DNA of 64,000 nucleotides, from positions 67,667,469-67,731,468 of the forward strand of contig NC_088677.1 of the NCBI RefSeq assembly GCF_950023065.1, in the 5' to 3' direction. Under the pieces are notes generated by a model. That model did no database searches and was not told where the DNA came from. It was given only the letters and a program-made list of their open reading frames with translations. Each line of letters starts with the position of its first letter. Positions within the stretch are counted from its first letter, which is position 1. Of the stretch, positions 34,090-45,606 are shown in pieces. A program made the translations under genes and the position numbers. This stretch comes from Planococcus citri. Taxonomy: Eukaryota; Arthropoda; Insecta; Hemiptera; Pseudococcidae.

Positions 34090-35346
34090 ATGCGACAGCA
34101 ACAACAGCAGCAGCAGCCAAGGATGGTGCAAGGACAACCGGCCCATGTGGTAAATGCCGTAAATGTGACACAGCCTCTAAGAATTTTGCCATCGCAGATT
34201 GTGACAACGGCAAGGATAACACGAGCAACGCCTGTGCTTCAACAGCAGCAAGATACCATTGTTCTTACTCAAGATGATTGTGGTAAGAGTTTTCATTTGA
34301 AAAAGTTCAATTTTTCGTGGGCTGTTGATAATTTCTGGTCTAGCTCTACCCCTAGCGGAGCAGCGCCACCTAAAGTTGAATCTCCATTATTTTCATCGGT
34401 TGAAGAAGATTTCAAGTGTCGTGTAGAATGTTCGCTCTCTCCGATGATCATCATTATTTCGTCCGCCAATACAACAACGACCACGTCCTCAGTCACTAAC
34501 AAATCCTTTTCAATAAAATTGCATATCATATGCAATATTGGAAAATACGATGGTATATTGGGAAATGTGGAATTTTCTGTCGTGTCGCCCCAACATTTGC
34601 ATCTCTCTACCACAACCACACCGGCAGTAAAGAAACAAAAATTTAACCTCGACAACGCCAACTTGAGTGAGAAATCGGGGCTGTGTACGGTAGAGTTTCA
34701 GGATTTCACAAAAACTGACTTACTAGACAATTGCGTAATTGAAAATAAAGTTACAATTGCATGTTGTGTCTTTTATGCAACTTTCGCCAAAAGATCACGT
34801 TGCTGTTCCGATTATCGTCTCTTCGACGACTATGAACGTTTACTCGCTGATGAATATTACAGTGACGTAACCATCAAGACTAAAGATAAAGATTATCCAG
34901 TTTACAAAGGTGTTTTAGCTGCCCGAAGTCCTGTCTTTGATGCTATGTTCCGAAACAATATGCAAGAGAATGCGACAAATGTTGTCAACATAACGGATAT
35001 TAGTCAAGAGGTTTTTGAAGATATGTTACTCTATATTTACAGCGGAAAGGTGAAAAATCTAAAGTTAGCTTACGAATTGATACCCGCAGCGGATAAGTAT
35101 GATTTGAAAGGACTGAAGGATATTTGTGGAGCGGAATTGTGTGAGCAGTTATCCAAAGATACTGCCATAAAGATTCTAATACTGGCTCATACTCATCACG
35201 TGGATTTTTTAAAGAAGAGAGCTCTCGAATTTATAAAAGAAAATACGCGTTATGCCGAAGTTAAAAATTCAGAAATTTGGAATGTTCTAATTACATTTCA
35301 TGCTGATTTGATGGCGGAGATGCTCGCTATTCTTCTTGACAGATAA
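34090..35346 (+). CDS. MATH-BTB protein 3 with poly-Gln N terminus, subfamily C
   Basis: 418 residues, intronless after a 5'-UTR intron (33766-34022). The N terminus is longer than in the other copies and holds Gln runs at residues 3-9 and 51-54. MATH begins near 75 (FSWAVDNF) and is enlarged by a Thr/Ser-rich insertion and extra loops. BTB starts near 255 (YYSDVTIKTKDKDYPVYKGV) with YIYSGKVKN, then a BACK-like tail (AIKILILAHTHHVDFLKKRA) ending LLDR. The HTH, MFRN-MQENATNVV and DLMAEML phrases tie it to the minus-strand genes 7-9. It may be the parent-like copy of that group. A CRE lies in its promoter. Poly(A) signal at 35480-35485. The minus frame at 34293-34661 is a shadow. Confidence 0.88.
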   Translation: MRQQQQQQQPRMVQGQPAHVVNAVNVTQPLRILPSQIVTTARITRATPVLQQQQDTIVLTQDDCGKSFHLKKFNFSWAVDNFWSSSTPSGAAPPKVESPLFSSVEEDFKCRVECSLSPMIIIISSANTTTTTSSVTNKSFSIKLHIICNIGKYDGILGNVEFSVVSPQHLHLSTTTTPAVKKQKFNLDNANLSEKSGLCTVEFQDFTKTDLLDNCVIENKVTIACCVFYATFAKRSRCCSDYRLFDDYERLLADEYYSDVTIKTKDKDYPVYKGVLAARSPVFDAMFRNNMQENATNVVNITDISQEVFEDMLLYIYSGKVKNLKLAYELIPAADKYDLKGLKDICGAELCEQLSKDTAIKILILAHTHHVDFLKKRALEFIKENTRYAEVKNSEIWNVLITFHADLMAEMLAILLDR

Positions 35347-36172
35347 AAACTTACATACTTATAGTACCTACCTAGGTTTTGTGATTTTTAAAGATTTAGG
35401 TAAGTAGGTACTTATCTCAAGACGCTAAAAATGATTTACATTTTGATAATCATTTTTTTTCATTATTCTACCATAATTAAATAAATTGAAGATTGTCTCG
35501 TAGGTATCTTGAGATTGGCTGTTAGTTTTTTTATTTTTTTAATTTTCGTATGTATTATTGATATTTTTTTGAAAAGTGAATTGCAATTTGCATGTATCCG
35601 TAAGTGAGTTCTTCTATTCATAGCAGTCGCGTTTATTGTGCAGACGCTGCGTAGGTATACCTACGATGAGTACTATAGTACTCATCAATTTTTAAAAAAT
35701 GAAGAATGTTATTTTGTCATCTTTTATCCAATATTTAGAATTAGTGTTTGACTGCTTATTTCATTAATTTTGTTTATAATGAATCCAATTTCTCGTGATT
35801 AAGATTTTTCCCTTACAATTGCAATTGTGTTGTGAACTTGTGATGAGCAGAAATATAAAGAAATCCATTCATAGATTTTGCTTTTTTTCCTATTTTAAAA
35901 ATCTTCATCAACTCATACACTGAAGGTGAAGAATAATGATTGTTGATGGAATAAGAAAGAAAGAATAGTATAGTCGATGGGTTGATACTGAGTATGCTAC
36001 GAAATTTCAATTTCATTTCAGCAAAAATCATTGCTTTACGATTTCGTTTTCTCAAAAAAAATCAGTTCTTTAGCGAGAGGTTCCCTTTATTTCGATCGAG
36101 TCCTCAATCTGAAACTCGAAAAGCTCAGTATCTGAAACTAACACCAAAACCAAAACATAATCCTGACCACTG
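35347..36172. other. 3' UTR of gene 3 and intergenic DNA
   Basis: AATAAA at 35480-35485; the rest is AT-rich with no supported gene. Confidence 0.4.
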
Positions 36173-36840
36173 CAGGGATGCGGAGCGGAATGAATTTCGT
36201 TCCGGGTTCAGGGTTCAGCTCCGACATAAAAAATAATTCTGTTCCGGTTTCCTGTATCGTTCCGCTCCGATTAAACATATCGTTCCGTTCCGGTTTAGCG
36301 TTTCGTTCCGCTCCGATTTTTCTTTTTTGTTTTAGAGAAGGTTGCATTCAAAGTACATCAGAATTTTCATGTTCTGAGCAAAAATTGAAGTTGAAAATGT
36401 TGAAATACCCGAAATTTTAAAAAAATGGTTGAATTAGGCGCGTTTTAATGAAATTTAAAGTCCACCTCACTGCTCACATGAGAAATTTGAATTTTGATCG
36501 CTGAAAATTGCAGCTTTGTTCCAAAAGTACATTGTATAAATGGTCTTTTTCATGTCATTTACCATGTCTTTTTACAATTTTCTAGTTTATTGAGGTAAAA
36601 TTTCAGCAAAAACACCTTTTGTTCACACTATAATCTTGAAAATCGTTCATTAAAGGTCAAAAAATTTTGTTAGGTCGGAGCTTTAGAAACCCAAATTTTT
36701 ATTCCGGTTCGGTTCCGGTTTCGCTCCTGCATATTTTTTGAAAGTTGCTCCAGGTTCCGTTCCGCTCCGCCAAAATTCTCCCAAAAGTTAGGGGTTTAGC
36801 GTTCCGGTTCGTTCCGGTTCAGTTCCGCTCCGCATCCCTG
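36173..36840. mobile_element. MITE with CAGGGATGCGGAGCGGAA ends
   Basis: CAGGGATGCGGAGCGGAA at the left is the reverse complement of TTCCGCTCCGCATCCCTG at the right end. Multiple GTTCCG/CGGAAC repeats fill the subterminal parts (36195-36320 and 36705-36830). CAGGGATG-type ends are common in hAT elements, but I could not find a matching 8-bp duplication. The frames at 35982-36420 are by-products. Confidence 0.75.
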
Positions 36841-37570
36841 GCAGGGAGGTAGCCAGTTTTTTTTAATTTTTTGGTGCGCACAGAAAACCAACATAAACGA
36901 GTTCAGGAATTAAATATGTAGGAGTAGGTAGAGGTACTGATAATATTTTTTACTTTTTGAATGAGCAGAATGGTGGTTGGAGGGGGGGGGCAAGAAAAGT
37001 GACGAGTTAACACAGATTCATTCATCTTGGAGAAAGATTGTTGTATGAGATATGGGAAGAGTTGAAATGTACAAAATATGTTTTTCCTTCGCGAGAGAGG
37101 TAGGTAGGTATAGAGGAGAGGTATCGAAACAGCATGAAGAAATATATCTTAACAGCCACAGATTCAAGTGCTAATATAAGGACTAAGGTACATTTTTATT
37201 TTTGAAAATCAAATTTGGAGCAGAAATGGGAGACATGAAAATATTACCAAATTCAAAATTGTAACCGAAATTTGATGTGTACTCCATTTTCGAAGCGCCC
37301 TCTCCCCCTCCCCCCATTGATTGGAAACAATCCTGCACCGTTCGGTTTGAGGGAGCCAATCTAGAGCATTCTCAGAATCTTAAAAGTATTTCGCCGAATG
37401 AAGTTGGAATTGGAAAGCTCAAAATTACTACACATCTTAATAATTTCAAAATGCTGAATCCACTGGAGCTGGTTTTTAAGCTGTACTGGAGCCTACAGTT
37501 ATACGTTATACGTTATACATTTCGGAAATTCTGGTTTTCTTTTCTAAAATAATAATAAAAAAAAAAAAAC
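36841..37570. other. Intergenic DNA upstream of the hAT MITE
   Basis: It holds a short TAGGTAGGTA run near 37101 and diverged copies of the CTGGAG-rich sequence seen in the 20.5-22.7-kb element (around 37460-37500). No gene is supported. Confidence 0.35.
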
Positions 37571-37580
37571 AGCCTCTGGC

Positions 37581-38019
37581 TAGACATGTGCGCCGTTAGG
37601 AAATTGCACGGCGGCGGCGTGAGGTCAATTTTTATTGGCGCGGCGGCGTTTTAACGGCGTGCGCCGAATTTCACGCCGGTCCTAGATTGATGGCGGCGCG
37701 GCGGCGTTTAGCCTAACAAACCCACAGTTTTGTCCGTAAAAAAGAGAAAATTTGATAGCGGAATTTTTTGAGGGCCCCACTTTCAACTTTGATCACTACT
37801 TAACCCAAAATCTAAAAACATAAAAGGAAATTCAATTGGAGAGAATTTAAAATTTTTAAAAAATTCAACATTAGTACCAAAATTTGGGGTTTTAAGGGCT
37901 CCAAGATCATTTTTAAAGACCATTCTCCGCGCCGTTTCACGCCGATAAGATATCGGCGCGTCAAAATTCGAATTATCGGCGGCGGCGCGCCGGCGTGAAA
38001 TCGGCGGCGCACATGTCTA
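37581..38019. mobile_element. hAT-type MITE, GC-rich, next to the gene 4 promoter
   Basis: The termini TAGACATGTGCGCCG and CGGCGCACATGTCTA are perfect inverted repeats. The flanks CCTCTGGC (37573-37580) and GCTCTGGC (38020-38027) form an 8-bp duplication with one mismatch. The ends and duplication length fit hAT. The interior is full of GGCGGC/GCCGCC. The 101-residue minus frame at 37812-38117 crosses the border and is not a gene. Confidence 0.88.
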
Positions 38020-38059
38020 GCTCTGGCCCTCTGCGGTCGGATGACATTTAAGGACATGA

Positions 38060-38067
38060 TGACGTCA
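38060..38067. promoter_or_regulatory. CRE-like TGACGTCA upstream of gene 4
   Basis: A perfect CREB/ATF palindrome lies 320 bp before the 5'-UTR donor of gene 4 and only 40 bp from the end of a hAT MITE. Confidence 0.45.
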
Positions 38068-38673
38068 CCAACACATTTTGAGAAATCGTGCATCTCGTTA
38101 TCAACAACAACATTCAATCAACCATTCCCATTTGGGACTTTTCTTTCAACAGTTTCAACTTCAAGCTCAAGCATTTTAAACAAATGCACTGACTGTACTT
38201 CCTTCAAAGTTCAAGTTGTTTCATTTTGCCCGAGAATTCGAGAAGTGTTCAGTTTCGTCTTCATTAACTGGTCAGGATTTTTCCGTACGAGTTTATGCAT
38301 ATTGTATAATTGTAAACGTAGTTTTGCGAATATTCATCCATTGTGATCGAAGAAGAAAATAAGCACGGATTGCCACAGCTGTAAGTATATTTCAGTTCAG
38401 TCATTCGCTAGTAGTACGTGTAAGATAATTATTTCTAGTAAATGTAATTCAGAATCAGAAGTTTCGATTCTTGCAGCATCCCCGTTCTCATTTCACAATC
38501 TAGGTACTTTCATATCGAGTGACCATAACACCGTATCGTATCAATTTTTCGGACGAACCCCTTCAATGTTTATTGAGAATTGTAAAATAGAACCAATCTT
38601 AAAACTTGATGGTATTGCGTCATGTTTCAGAAATCCATCTTCGAATAACGAATTGGTTTTGAATCGATCCAGC

Positions 38674-39756
38674 ATGTCCAATAAAAGCTCGCACGTTCCT
38701 GTCACTGATAGCATATGCTTAACCAAATTGAATTATAGAAAATGTACGTATTTATGGGCCATTGAAAACTACTCATTTCATGATAAAAGGAAACTAGTTT
38801 TGAAATCGTTGCCCTTTTCGGCGCATGACGACAAATTCAAATGGCGTGTACATCTTAATCCCGTATACTATACCAGCTCCTACTATTACGTTGCATTATA
38901 TTTGTATCCGTCGGAAGAATGTTCTGATTTCACTGAACACAGTCCAATCATGGGAACTTTGAAATTCGCCATAGTAGACGCCGAAAACAAGGAAAAGCAC
39001 CCTCAAACTATAGAGTTCACGTTGACTTCTGGTACATCAAACACCTGCGCTGGATTTCCGCAATTCATTCTCACAAGTACCTTGTTTACTGCAGCAAACA
39101 AGTTGCTGCTGGAAGATAAGCTGTCAATATTTTGCGAAATATCGTACGTGAAAGAAACTGATATCGTGTATATTTCCAGTGAACCGTTCTCAAATTCGCT
39201 CGAACGTGAGCCAGCTTGCTTGGACGATATCGAGATGTTGTTTATGAATAAAGAGTTTAGCGACGTCACATTATCCGTTAAAAAAAAATCATTCCCAGCC
39301 CATAAGAGTATTTTAGTGGCTCGTTGTCCTGTTTTCAAAGCTATGTTGAGTCACGACATGAAAGAGAAACAATCCGATTGTATTGAACTTCAAGACATCA
39401 ACTTACCGGTCTTCAAGGAGATGTTACGCTATATTTATACTGGAACAGTTCAAAACTTGAAGTGTTTGGCACCTGAATTGTTAGCTGCAGCTGATAAATA
39501 CGATATTAGAAACTTGAAAGCTATTTGCGAGAAAGAGCTTTATGAGAAGCTTTCTCAGGATACTGCTGTGAATACGTTGATGTTGGCCGATATGTATCAC
39601 GCTAAGAAGCTGAAAAATCAGGCTCTTTTGTACATCAAGATACATTCTTATACTTCGAATATACTATCGCAAGAAGTTCGAAAAACCATGGTTGAATCGT
39701 TTCCTCATCTGCTTTTAGAGATTATCGATACGTTTGGTAAACAGGGTCCAATGTGA
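38674..39756 (+). CDS. MATH-BTB protein 4 (SPOP/TDPOZ-like), subfamily B
   Basis: 360 residues, intronless. The 5'-UTR intron runs from GTAAGT at 38381 to the TGTTTCAG acceptor at 38630, and the ATG (MSNKS) is 43 bases later. It aligns with the starts of genes 5 and 6, which share the LPVTD-VCLTKxNxRKxTYLW opening. MATH covers about 22-160 (YLWAIENYS), BTB about 188-290 (FSDVTLSVKKKSFPAHKSIL, YIYTGTVQN), then a BACK-like tail ending near FPHLLLEIIDTFGK. An upstream in-frame ATG at 38566 lies in the intron. Probable cullin-3 adaptor. Poly(A) signal at 40179-40184. The minus frame at 39003-39338 is a shadow. Confidence 0.9.
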   Translation: MSNKSSHVPVTDSICLTKLNYRKCTYLWAIENYSFHDKRKLVLKSLPFSAHDDKFKWRVHLNPVYYTSSYYYVALYLYPSEECSDFTEHSPIMGTLKFAIVDAENKEKHPQTIEFTLTSGTSNTCAGFPQFILTSTLFTAANKLLLEDKLSIFCEISYVKETDIVYISSEPFSNSLEREPACLDDIEMLFMNKEFSDVTLSVKKKSFPAHKSILVARCPVFKAMLSHDMKEKQSDCIELQDINLPVFKEMLRYIYTGTVQNLKCLAPELLAAADKYDIRNLKAICEKELYEKLSQDTAVNTLMLADMYHAKKLKNQALLYIKIHSYTSNILSQEVRKTMVESFPHLLLEIIDTFGKQGPM

Positions 39757-41355
39757 AATGTGATCAATTGATGGTTGAAGTTATTGTTTTCGATTTATTC
39801 TTGTTGTTACCAGTAGGGTTGTTTAATTTGTTTATAAGTGGAGAACTGGAGATGTAAATAATATTTTTGGATCAGCTAGTAATATTTTCTTTTCTCGAGA
39901 AATTTAATCTACATTTGAATCGGATTAATTTTCTTTCGTCTGTCATTGAAATTTCCATTCGTCATACGTTACATACTCCCCTGCACTTCTCTGTATCTGT
40001 GCATGAGATTTTTTAATTGAATTACTTATTTGATTATTCCTAGATTATTCATATTTGTGTCTTAGATTTTATACCTACTTACTTATTTTATAATAGTTGA
40101 GCTTCAAAGCTTGCATTTATATATTTTTTATTTTGAAAGCTTCCTTTTTGTGATTTTCAACCTACTTCTTTTATACTCAATAAAATAAATTTATTCTGTT
40201 TTTATCTTCTTTTTTTTTACCTACTTCGAAGGGTATAAAAACATTTCTTTTTCATGCAAGAAGTTTTTTTTTAGTTCAAAATTTCAAAAATTATTTTAAA
40301 TAATTTTTTTTGTTGAAAATTTTGATGTTTAAAAGAAGATAGGTACAAACTCCAACGTACTTGAGTAGTACGTACGAGCGCAAGGACAAACGCTTCATAG
40401 ATAATTCGTAAGTACTTCGAGAAGAAAAACTCAAAATTTTCATTTGACCTAGTTCATTTCTGTGGTTTAAACGTCGTTCAGGAAGTTCAATTTTGAAAAA
40501 GAAAAACAAACTAACTCGAGTAAAACGAAATCTGAAAATTTCGAGAATTTATAATTCAAGAAGTGGATTTTACCTATCATTTTTTTTCACAAGAATCGAT
40601 CAATTTTTTCTGCATTTGGCATTTTTAAAAGTTTGAGCAGATAATGTTCTCCAAATAGAAATTCAGAAATAGGTACGAGTATAAAAAATATTCAAGTTTG
40701 AGTGAGAAGCGATGGCAAAAAAGCTCTCGAAAATTCGTAGGTTAACTGTTTAAGTTCCAAAAAAGTTGGCAAATAAGTCTCTTTGCCGATTTATCAAGTG
40801 TATTTATCTTGCTAGTTTTACTGATTTGAGACAAAATTTTCCAATTTAGGTTACAATTTTTCAAACAACTACCTACATACTATAATTTGTGGTTTACCAA
40901 CCGATATTGAAATTTTATATTTTTATTTGGAAATTTATCGCTAAACCAGGCCAGCTAGCTGCGGCCCTGTTTTCACTTTTCAATTACCGAAAATTTTCAT
41001 TTATGCGATGATGCGAATCAATCACTCAATCAGGCAATCAGCAAAAATTTAGTTTTGAATTCCGACTTTCGGTGATAATGGAATCCTGAAATGGAACCAT
41101 CGAACTAGTCAAACAAGGCCACGACGACGGAGTGACGGAGAGCGGGAGAGAGTCAATTTTCTTCAGTGATTCCTAAAATCTCGCGGATAGCTTCGATTGT
41201 GCTGGAACGACGCAACAAAAATTACCATTTCATGGGGCAGGTACATGAATTGTAAGGAGAGAAAATAAATAAAGCGAAGCAAGGATAAATCACGTGTTTC
41301 AGTTTCGTTGATGACCGCACTGACCGCAGGTATCATTCATCAAGTCATTAGTCAA
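39757..41355. other. 3' UTR of gene 4, intergenic DNA and first exon of gene 5
   Basis: AATAAA at 40179-40184. AT-rich DNA follows with no supported gene. A donor GTGAGT at 41356 marks the end of the presumed first exon of gene 5. Confidence 0.4.
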
Positions 41356-41593
41356 GTGAGTAAAACAACTATAAATTGTTTTTAATTTAAGTATTTTCCG
41401 GGCACAGCATCCATTAATCATTTCACATGAATATGATACTACATGCCAACCTTACCTGCAGATCTTGTGTTGAAATCGTTCAACTTGTGTAAACAAATAT
41501 AGAAACAAGTTGATGATGAATATATACGTTTTGTGTTTCAGAAATCAGATTGATCTTCAATTCATTTTCGAATTTATTTCGAATCGATTCATC

Positions 41594-42757
41594 ATGTCCG
41601 AGAAAACTATGTGCCTTCCTGTAACTGATAACGTATGCTTAACCAAAGTGAATCCCAGAAAAACAACGTATTTGTGGGCAGTTGAGAATTTCAGCTCGAT
41701 TCATGATAGCAGGAGGGAAGTCTTGAAATCTTCACCGTTCGCGGCTGATGACGATTACGAATTCAAGTGGTGCTTACATCTTGACCCTTATCACGAAGTA
41801 ATAAATGATGGTTACGGCACCGACTCCTCACAAGACAGTGACGACAGTAGTTGCAGGTATCGCAAACAAACCGTTTACGTTTTATTGCAAGCACACCCTG
41901 CAGACGAATGTTCTGATTTCATGAAACACAGTCCAGTTACGGGAACTTTGAAATTCGCTATTCTGAACGCCGTAAACAAACAGTCATACTCTCAAAACAT
42001 GAAGTTTTCTATGGCAATGAAAAGCTGTACTAAAGCTTGCTCGTACACCCCTGCTGGATTTAGTAAGTTCATCAAGCGAAGCGATTTGCTTAAAGATAGC
42101 GACTTATTGTCGCAAGATAAGCTGACAATTTATTGCGAAATATCTTACGTGAAAAAAACAGACGTCGTGAATATTTCCGGCAAACAGTATTCGAATTTGC
42201 TCGAAGAACAAGAGCCGGCTGCCTTGGACGATATTGGAAGGTTGTTCATGAATGAAGACTTCAGTGACGTGAGATTATCCGTTGAAAATAAAATATACCC
42301 AGCTCATAAAATCGTTCTCATCGCTCGCAGCCCAGTCTTCGGAGCCATGTTCAGTTATGATACGAAAGAGAAACAATCCAATTGCATTGAACTTCAAGAC
42401 ATTACCTTCGCAGCTTTCAGAGAGATGTTACGATACATGTATACCGGAAAAGTCCAAAATTTGAAGGAATTGGCTCCGGAATTGTTGGCAGCAGCTGATA
42501 AATACGATCTTAAAAACTTGAAAATTATTTGCGAGAAAGAGCTTTATGAAACACTGTCTCAGAGTACTGCTGTGGCTACGGTGATGTTGGCCGATATGTA
42601 TCACGCCGAGAATTTGAAAAAACAGGCCCTTCTGTATATGCGAATGTATTCGTATACTTTGAATATGATGTCAGAAAAGAATCGAAATGCGTTGAAATCG
42701 TTCCCTAATCTTTTATTGGAAATAATCGATATGTTTGGTGAAAAGAATGTTTCGTGA
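41594..42757 (+). CDS. MATH-BTB protein 5 (SPOP/TDPOZ-like), subfamily B
   Basis: 387 residues, intronless. The 5'-UTR intron spans 41356-41541 and the ATG (MSEKT) lies 52 bases after the acceptor. MATH starts near residue 28 (YLWAVENFSS) and contains a Gly/Ser/Asp-rich extra loop (GYGTDSSQDSDDSSCRYRKQ) absent from gene 4 and different in gene 6. BTB follows (FSDVRLSVENKIYPAHKIVL, YMYTGKVQN), then a BACK-like tail ending FPNLLLEIIDMFGEK. It is nearest to genes 4 and 6. The longer frame beginning at 41510 crosses the acceptor. Poly(A) signal at 42985-42990. Confidence 0.9.
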   Translation: MSEKTMCLPVTDNVCLTKVNPRKTTYLWAVENFSSIHDSRREVLKSSPFAADDDYEFKWCLHLDPYHEVINDGYGTDSSQDSDDSSCRYRKQTVYVLLQAHPADECSDFMKHSPVTGTLKFAILNAVNKQSYSQNMKFSMAMKSCTKACSYTPAGFSKFIKRSDLLKDSDLLSQDKLTIYCEISYVKKTDVVNISGKQYSNLLEEQEPAALDDIGRLFMNEDFSDVRLSVENKIYPAHKIVLIARSPVFGAMFSYDTKEKQSNCIELQDITFAAFREMLRYMYTGKVQNLKELAPELLAAADKYDLKNLKIICEKELYETLSQSTAVATVMLADMYHAENLKKQALLYMRMYSYTLNMMSEKNRNALKSFPNLLLEIIDMFGEKNVS

Positions 42758-43560
42758 AATGACGATAATAATTTTAAATCATTGACTACATTGAGTAGAA
42801 TATATTTTTCGAGAAATTCAGACTATGTACTCTTGAATTTAATTATTAATTTCCTAATCCTATTGTCTATCATGTCTATTTTACATTTTTTTAATTTGTT
42901 GAGCTTCAAGCTTGCATTTATTTTCCATTTTAAAGGTTTCTTTTTGTGATTTTCAACCTACTGTACTCAATTAGGTACCTACTAAATAAATTTATTCTCT
43001 TTTTCATTCTTTGTTTTTTTTTCGAGAAAAAAAAACAACAGGTTGAAAGTTGAAACTATGATGATGAATTGAATTTAATTAATCAAGTAAAAAAAAATCA
43101 AACGAGAATGAGATGTGAATAATGCACAGATTGCACTTTGAACACGAATCAGCAATTCAGCAAATTCGTTTCGTTTATTCTTTTTGGTATCGGAGAGTTG
43201 ATAATTTTCTACGACGAGTTATTCTTAAACTTAGTGTTTCAATGGTGTGGCGTGGCAAAGTCATTGACGCTGAAAGAAAAGTAAGATAAAATTTTCGTAC
43301 CATGAGAAATAAGTACTCCATGGTATCCCGAAATTTGTTTTGAAATTCGAAATGTGTAAATCAGACTAAATCTGATAAGCATTATGATTGATGAACAATG
43401 TGAACATTCAGCATGCATTGATCATAATCAATTTGTTTTTTAAAAATGATTATTACAGCTAGGAAAAAAACATATTGTTTTTTTTATTGAACTTCATAAT
43501 TAAAACCCTAGACATTTGTCTTGAAATATCAACAAAATGTTTAAACCAAAAAAACACTTC
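42758..43560. other. 3' UTR of gene 5 and intergenic DNA
   Basis: AATAAA at 42985-42990; otherwise AT-rich with no supported feature. Confidence 0.4.
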
Positions 43561-43564
43561 TCAG

Positions 43565-43875
43565 CCCTTACGGAAAAAAAATAGTACTTTCTGAGTAGTA
43601 GTTTTTTAACGGAGTAAAAACTACTACTTTTTAAGACCTTCATGGAGAAATATTAGTAGTTTTACGTAAAAAGTACTACTTTTGTCTAAAAACTAGTTAA
43701 AATTACTACTTCGAAACTACTACTTACGAAGTTGTAATTTGAACTAGTTTTTAGACAAAAGTAGTAGTTTTTATGTAAAACTACTAATATTTCTCCATGA
43801 AGGTCTTAAAAAGTAGTAGTTTTTACTCCGTTAAAAAACTACTACTCAGAAAGTACTATTTTTTTTCCGTGAGGG
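43565..43875. mobile_element. 311-bp near-perfect palindromic MITE
   Basis: From CCCTTACGGAAAAAAA at 43565 to TTTTTTTCCGTGAGGG at 43875 the two halves are reverse complements almost base for base. The loop is about 15-20 bases, around CGAAACTACTACTTACG at the centre (43712-43730). The arms are built of AGTAGTAGTTTTT strings. No coding content. Target duplications are unclear (AG on both sides). Confidence 0.85.
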
Positions 43876-43879
43876 AGGT

Positions 43880-45305
43880 GTTAAAACAATAATATGTATT
43901 GTTTTTTTAATTTATGAAACAAATTTTTGAATTTTTGTGCCCGCTCACTCAGGCCTGTTTGCTTTTCTTTTTCAAAATTGAAATTTTTAGAAACCCATCA
44001 TTCAAATTCTAAAATTTTGTCCTCAAAGAAATAGATTCCTCACAACAAAAACAGTGTTTTTTACCTCCTGAAATACAAATTTGCGTATGTTTTTGCGTTC
44101 GCTTTGCCTGGGTAAATTTTATTTTATTTTTTCCAAACTAACGATTTCATATTACGTATTTGAAGCTAGGTACCTAGACCTACTAAAAGTTCAATCAATT
44201 AGCAACATTGCATTGCAATAGAACTTATCATCTCTTATTTCACTTTGAAGACTCGTACATAGGTAATATTATCCGGCAAAATTGGCAATTGGTGTTTTTT
44301 CATGTCGTTGGGAAAATTTTTGGTCGCCTCCCTCCCCGCTTTCGCTTTCGTCTTGTTTAGTGTTTGTTTCGGGATCGAATTTCGAATTACAAGCACTTAG
44401 GTACTTAATGTCGCGTGATTTATTCCTTGTGTTTGTATTTATCCTCACATAATTTTTTTAATATTTCATCTAAGGCTTATTTTTTTAAAAAATTTGTTAT
44501 GAGAAAAACTATTCATTAACCTAAGGTCCAAGGTGAAATAAAACAAAAAATTTTGATTGCCGTTTTCTTTAAAAAAATTACTTGAATTGTAAATTTAAAT
44601 CTTGAGATGTTTGATGAAGAAGTGAAAAATGAATATTGTATTAGGAAAGCAAAAATTGAAAAAATTAAATGTTATAATTAACTTTGAATTTTTGACTCGA
44701 GCTCGTCCGCTTTTGAATCAATATTTTGTAGATATTAAACGCTTTTTTGTTTTTCAGTATTTTCTTGCATTTGAAATTAGAAGTTTCCAGAAACTATCCC
44801 CATAAATTTCCAGAAACTTTCCGCGGAAAATATCCTATCATATTTTTTTATATGGATCGAAAGCATTCATGGAAGAATCGCTCAGCTTCCCTAGCTTCAC
44901 CCCTTCACCTTTTTCGTGCATGTGTGTGTACAAGTAGTAGTGTGTAAGTATTTAACAAGTTTATGAATTTCCTCACCAGGTGGTGTACGATGTTTGGGTG
45001 AGTGTTGAGTGTTGCAGCCCGAACCCGAATCGGCGAATCAAGCGAATCCGGTTCATTTGTTTGACGTTTGAGTTTTCAGTTTCACATAGTTTTCACTTTT
45101 CTACATGAAGTTTGAATTGTCACGAATTGTTGTGGTGCTTTATTTTATTTTTACAGATCTGACCTTTGTAGTTTGTCATAGGTAATAATAGTTTAGTTCG
45201 ATTTTACGATACTTCATCATCATCATCATCATCATCAGTGAAGGTGAAAGCGAAAATAGAGCAAAGTGCCATAGTGCATACTTACATCTCGTGTTTCTTT
45301 GTAAT
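43880..45305. other. Intergenic DNA and probable first exon of gene 6
   Basis: AT-rich without supported genes up to about 45 kb. An ATC microsatellite lies at 45214-45238, and the donor GTAAGT of gene 6 is at 45307. Confidence 0.4.
45214..45238. repeat. (ATC)n microsatellite
   Basis: Eight uninterrupted TCA/ATC units lie in the presumed 5' exon or promoter of gene 6, about 70 bp before its donor. Confidence 0.85.
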
Positions 45306-45606
45306 CGTAAGTATCATTCATTAACTCGAACTGTAATTAGAAGAGAAAAATCATCACTTTTAGTTTGTGATAGTGCGGAATTGATTTCCCGAGCATCTAT
45401 TGATCATTTCACGTGATGCTGTGTAAAACCATACCCGATCTAGATACGTAGATACTTATATGATCGACACCTGAAATCTGTTCACTTTCATAGAATAGGA
45501 AAATAAAAATGAAAACAAGGTTTAAACTTGATGAATGCGTTTTGTTTTTCAGGAATCACCGATCTTCATTCCATTCTCGACGTAGGTAGTTTCAAATCGA
45601 TCTAAC

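Noticed and set aside
34293..34661. 122-codon minus-strand frame
   Set aside because: Antisense shadow of the MATH domain of gene 3.
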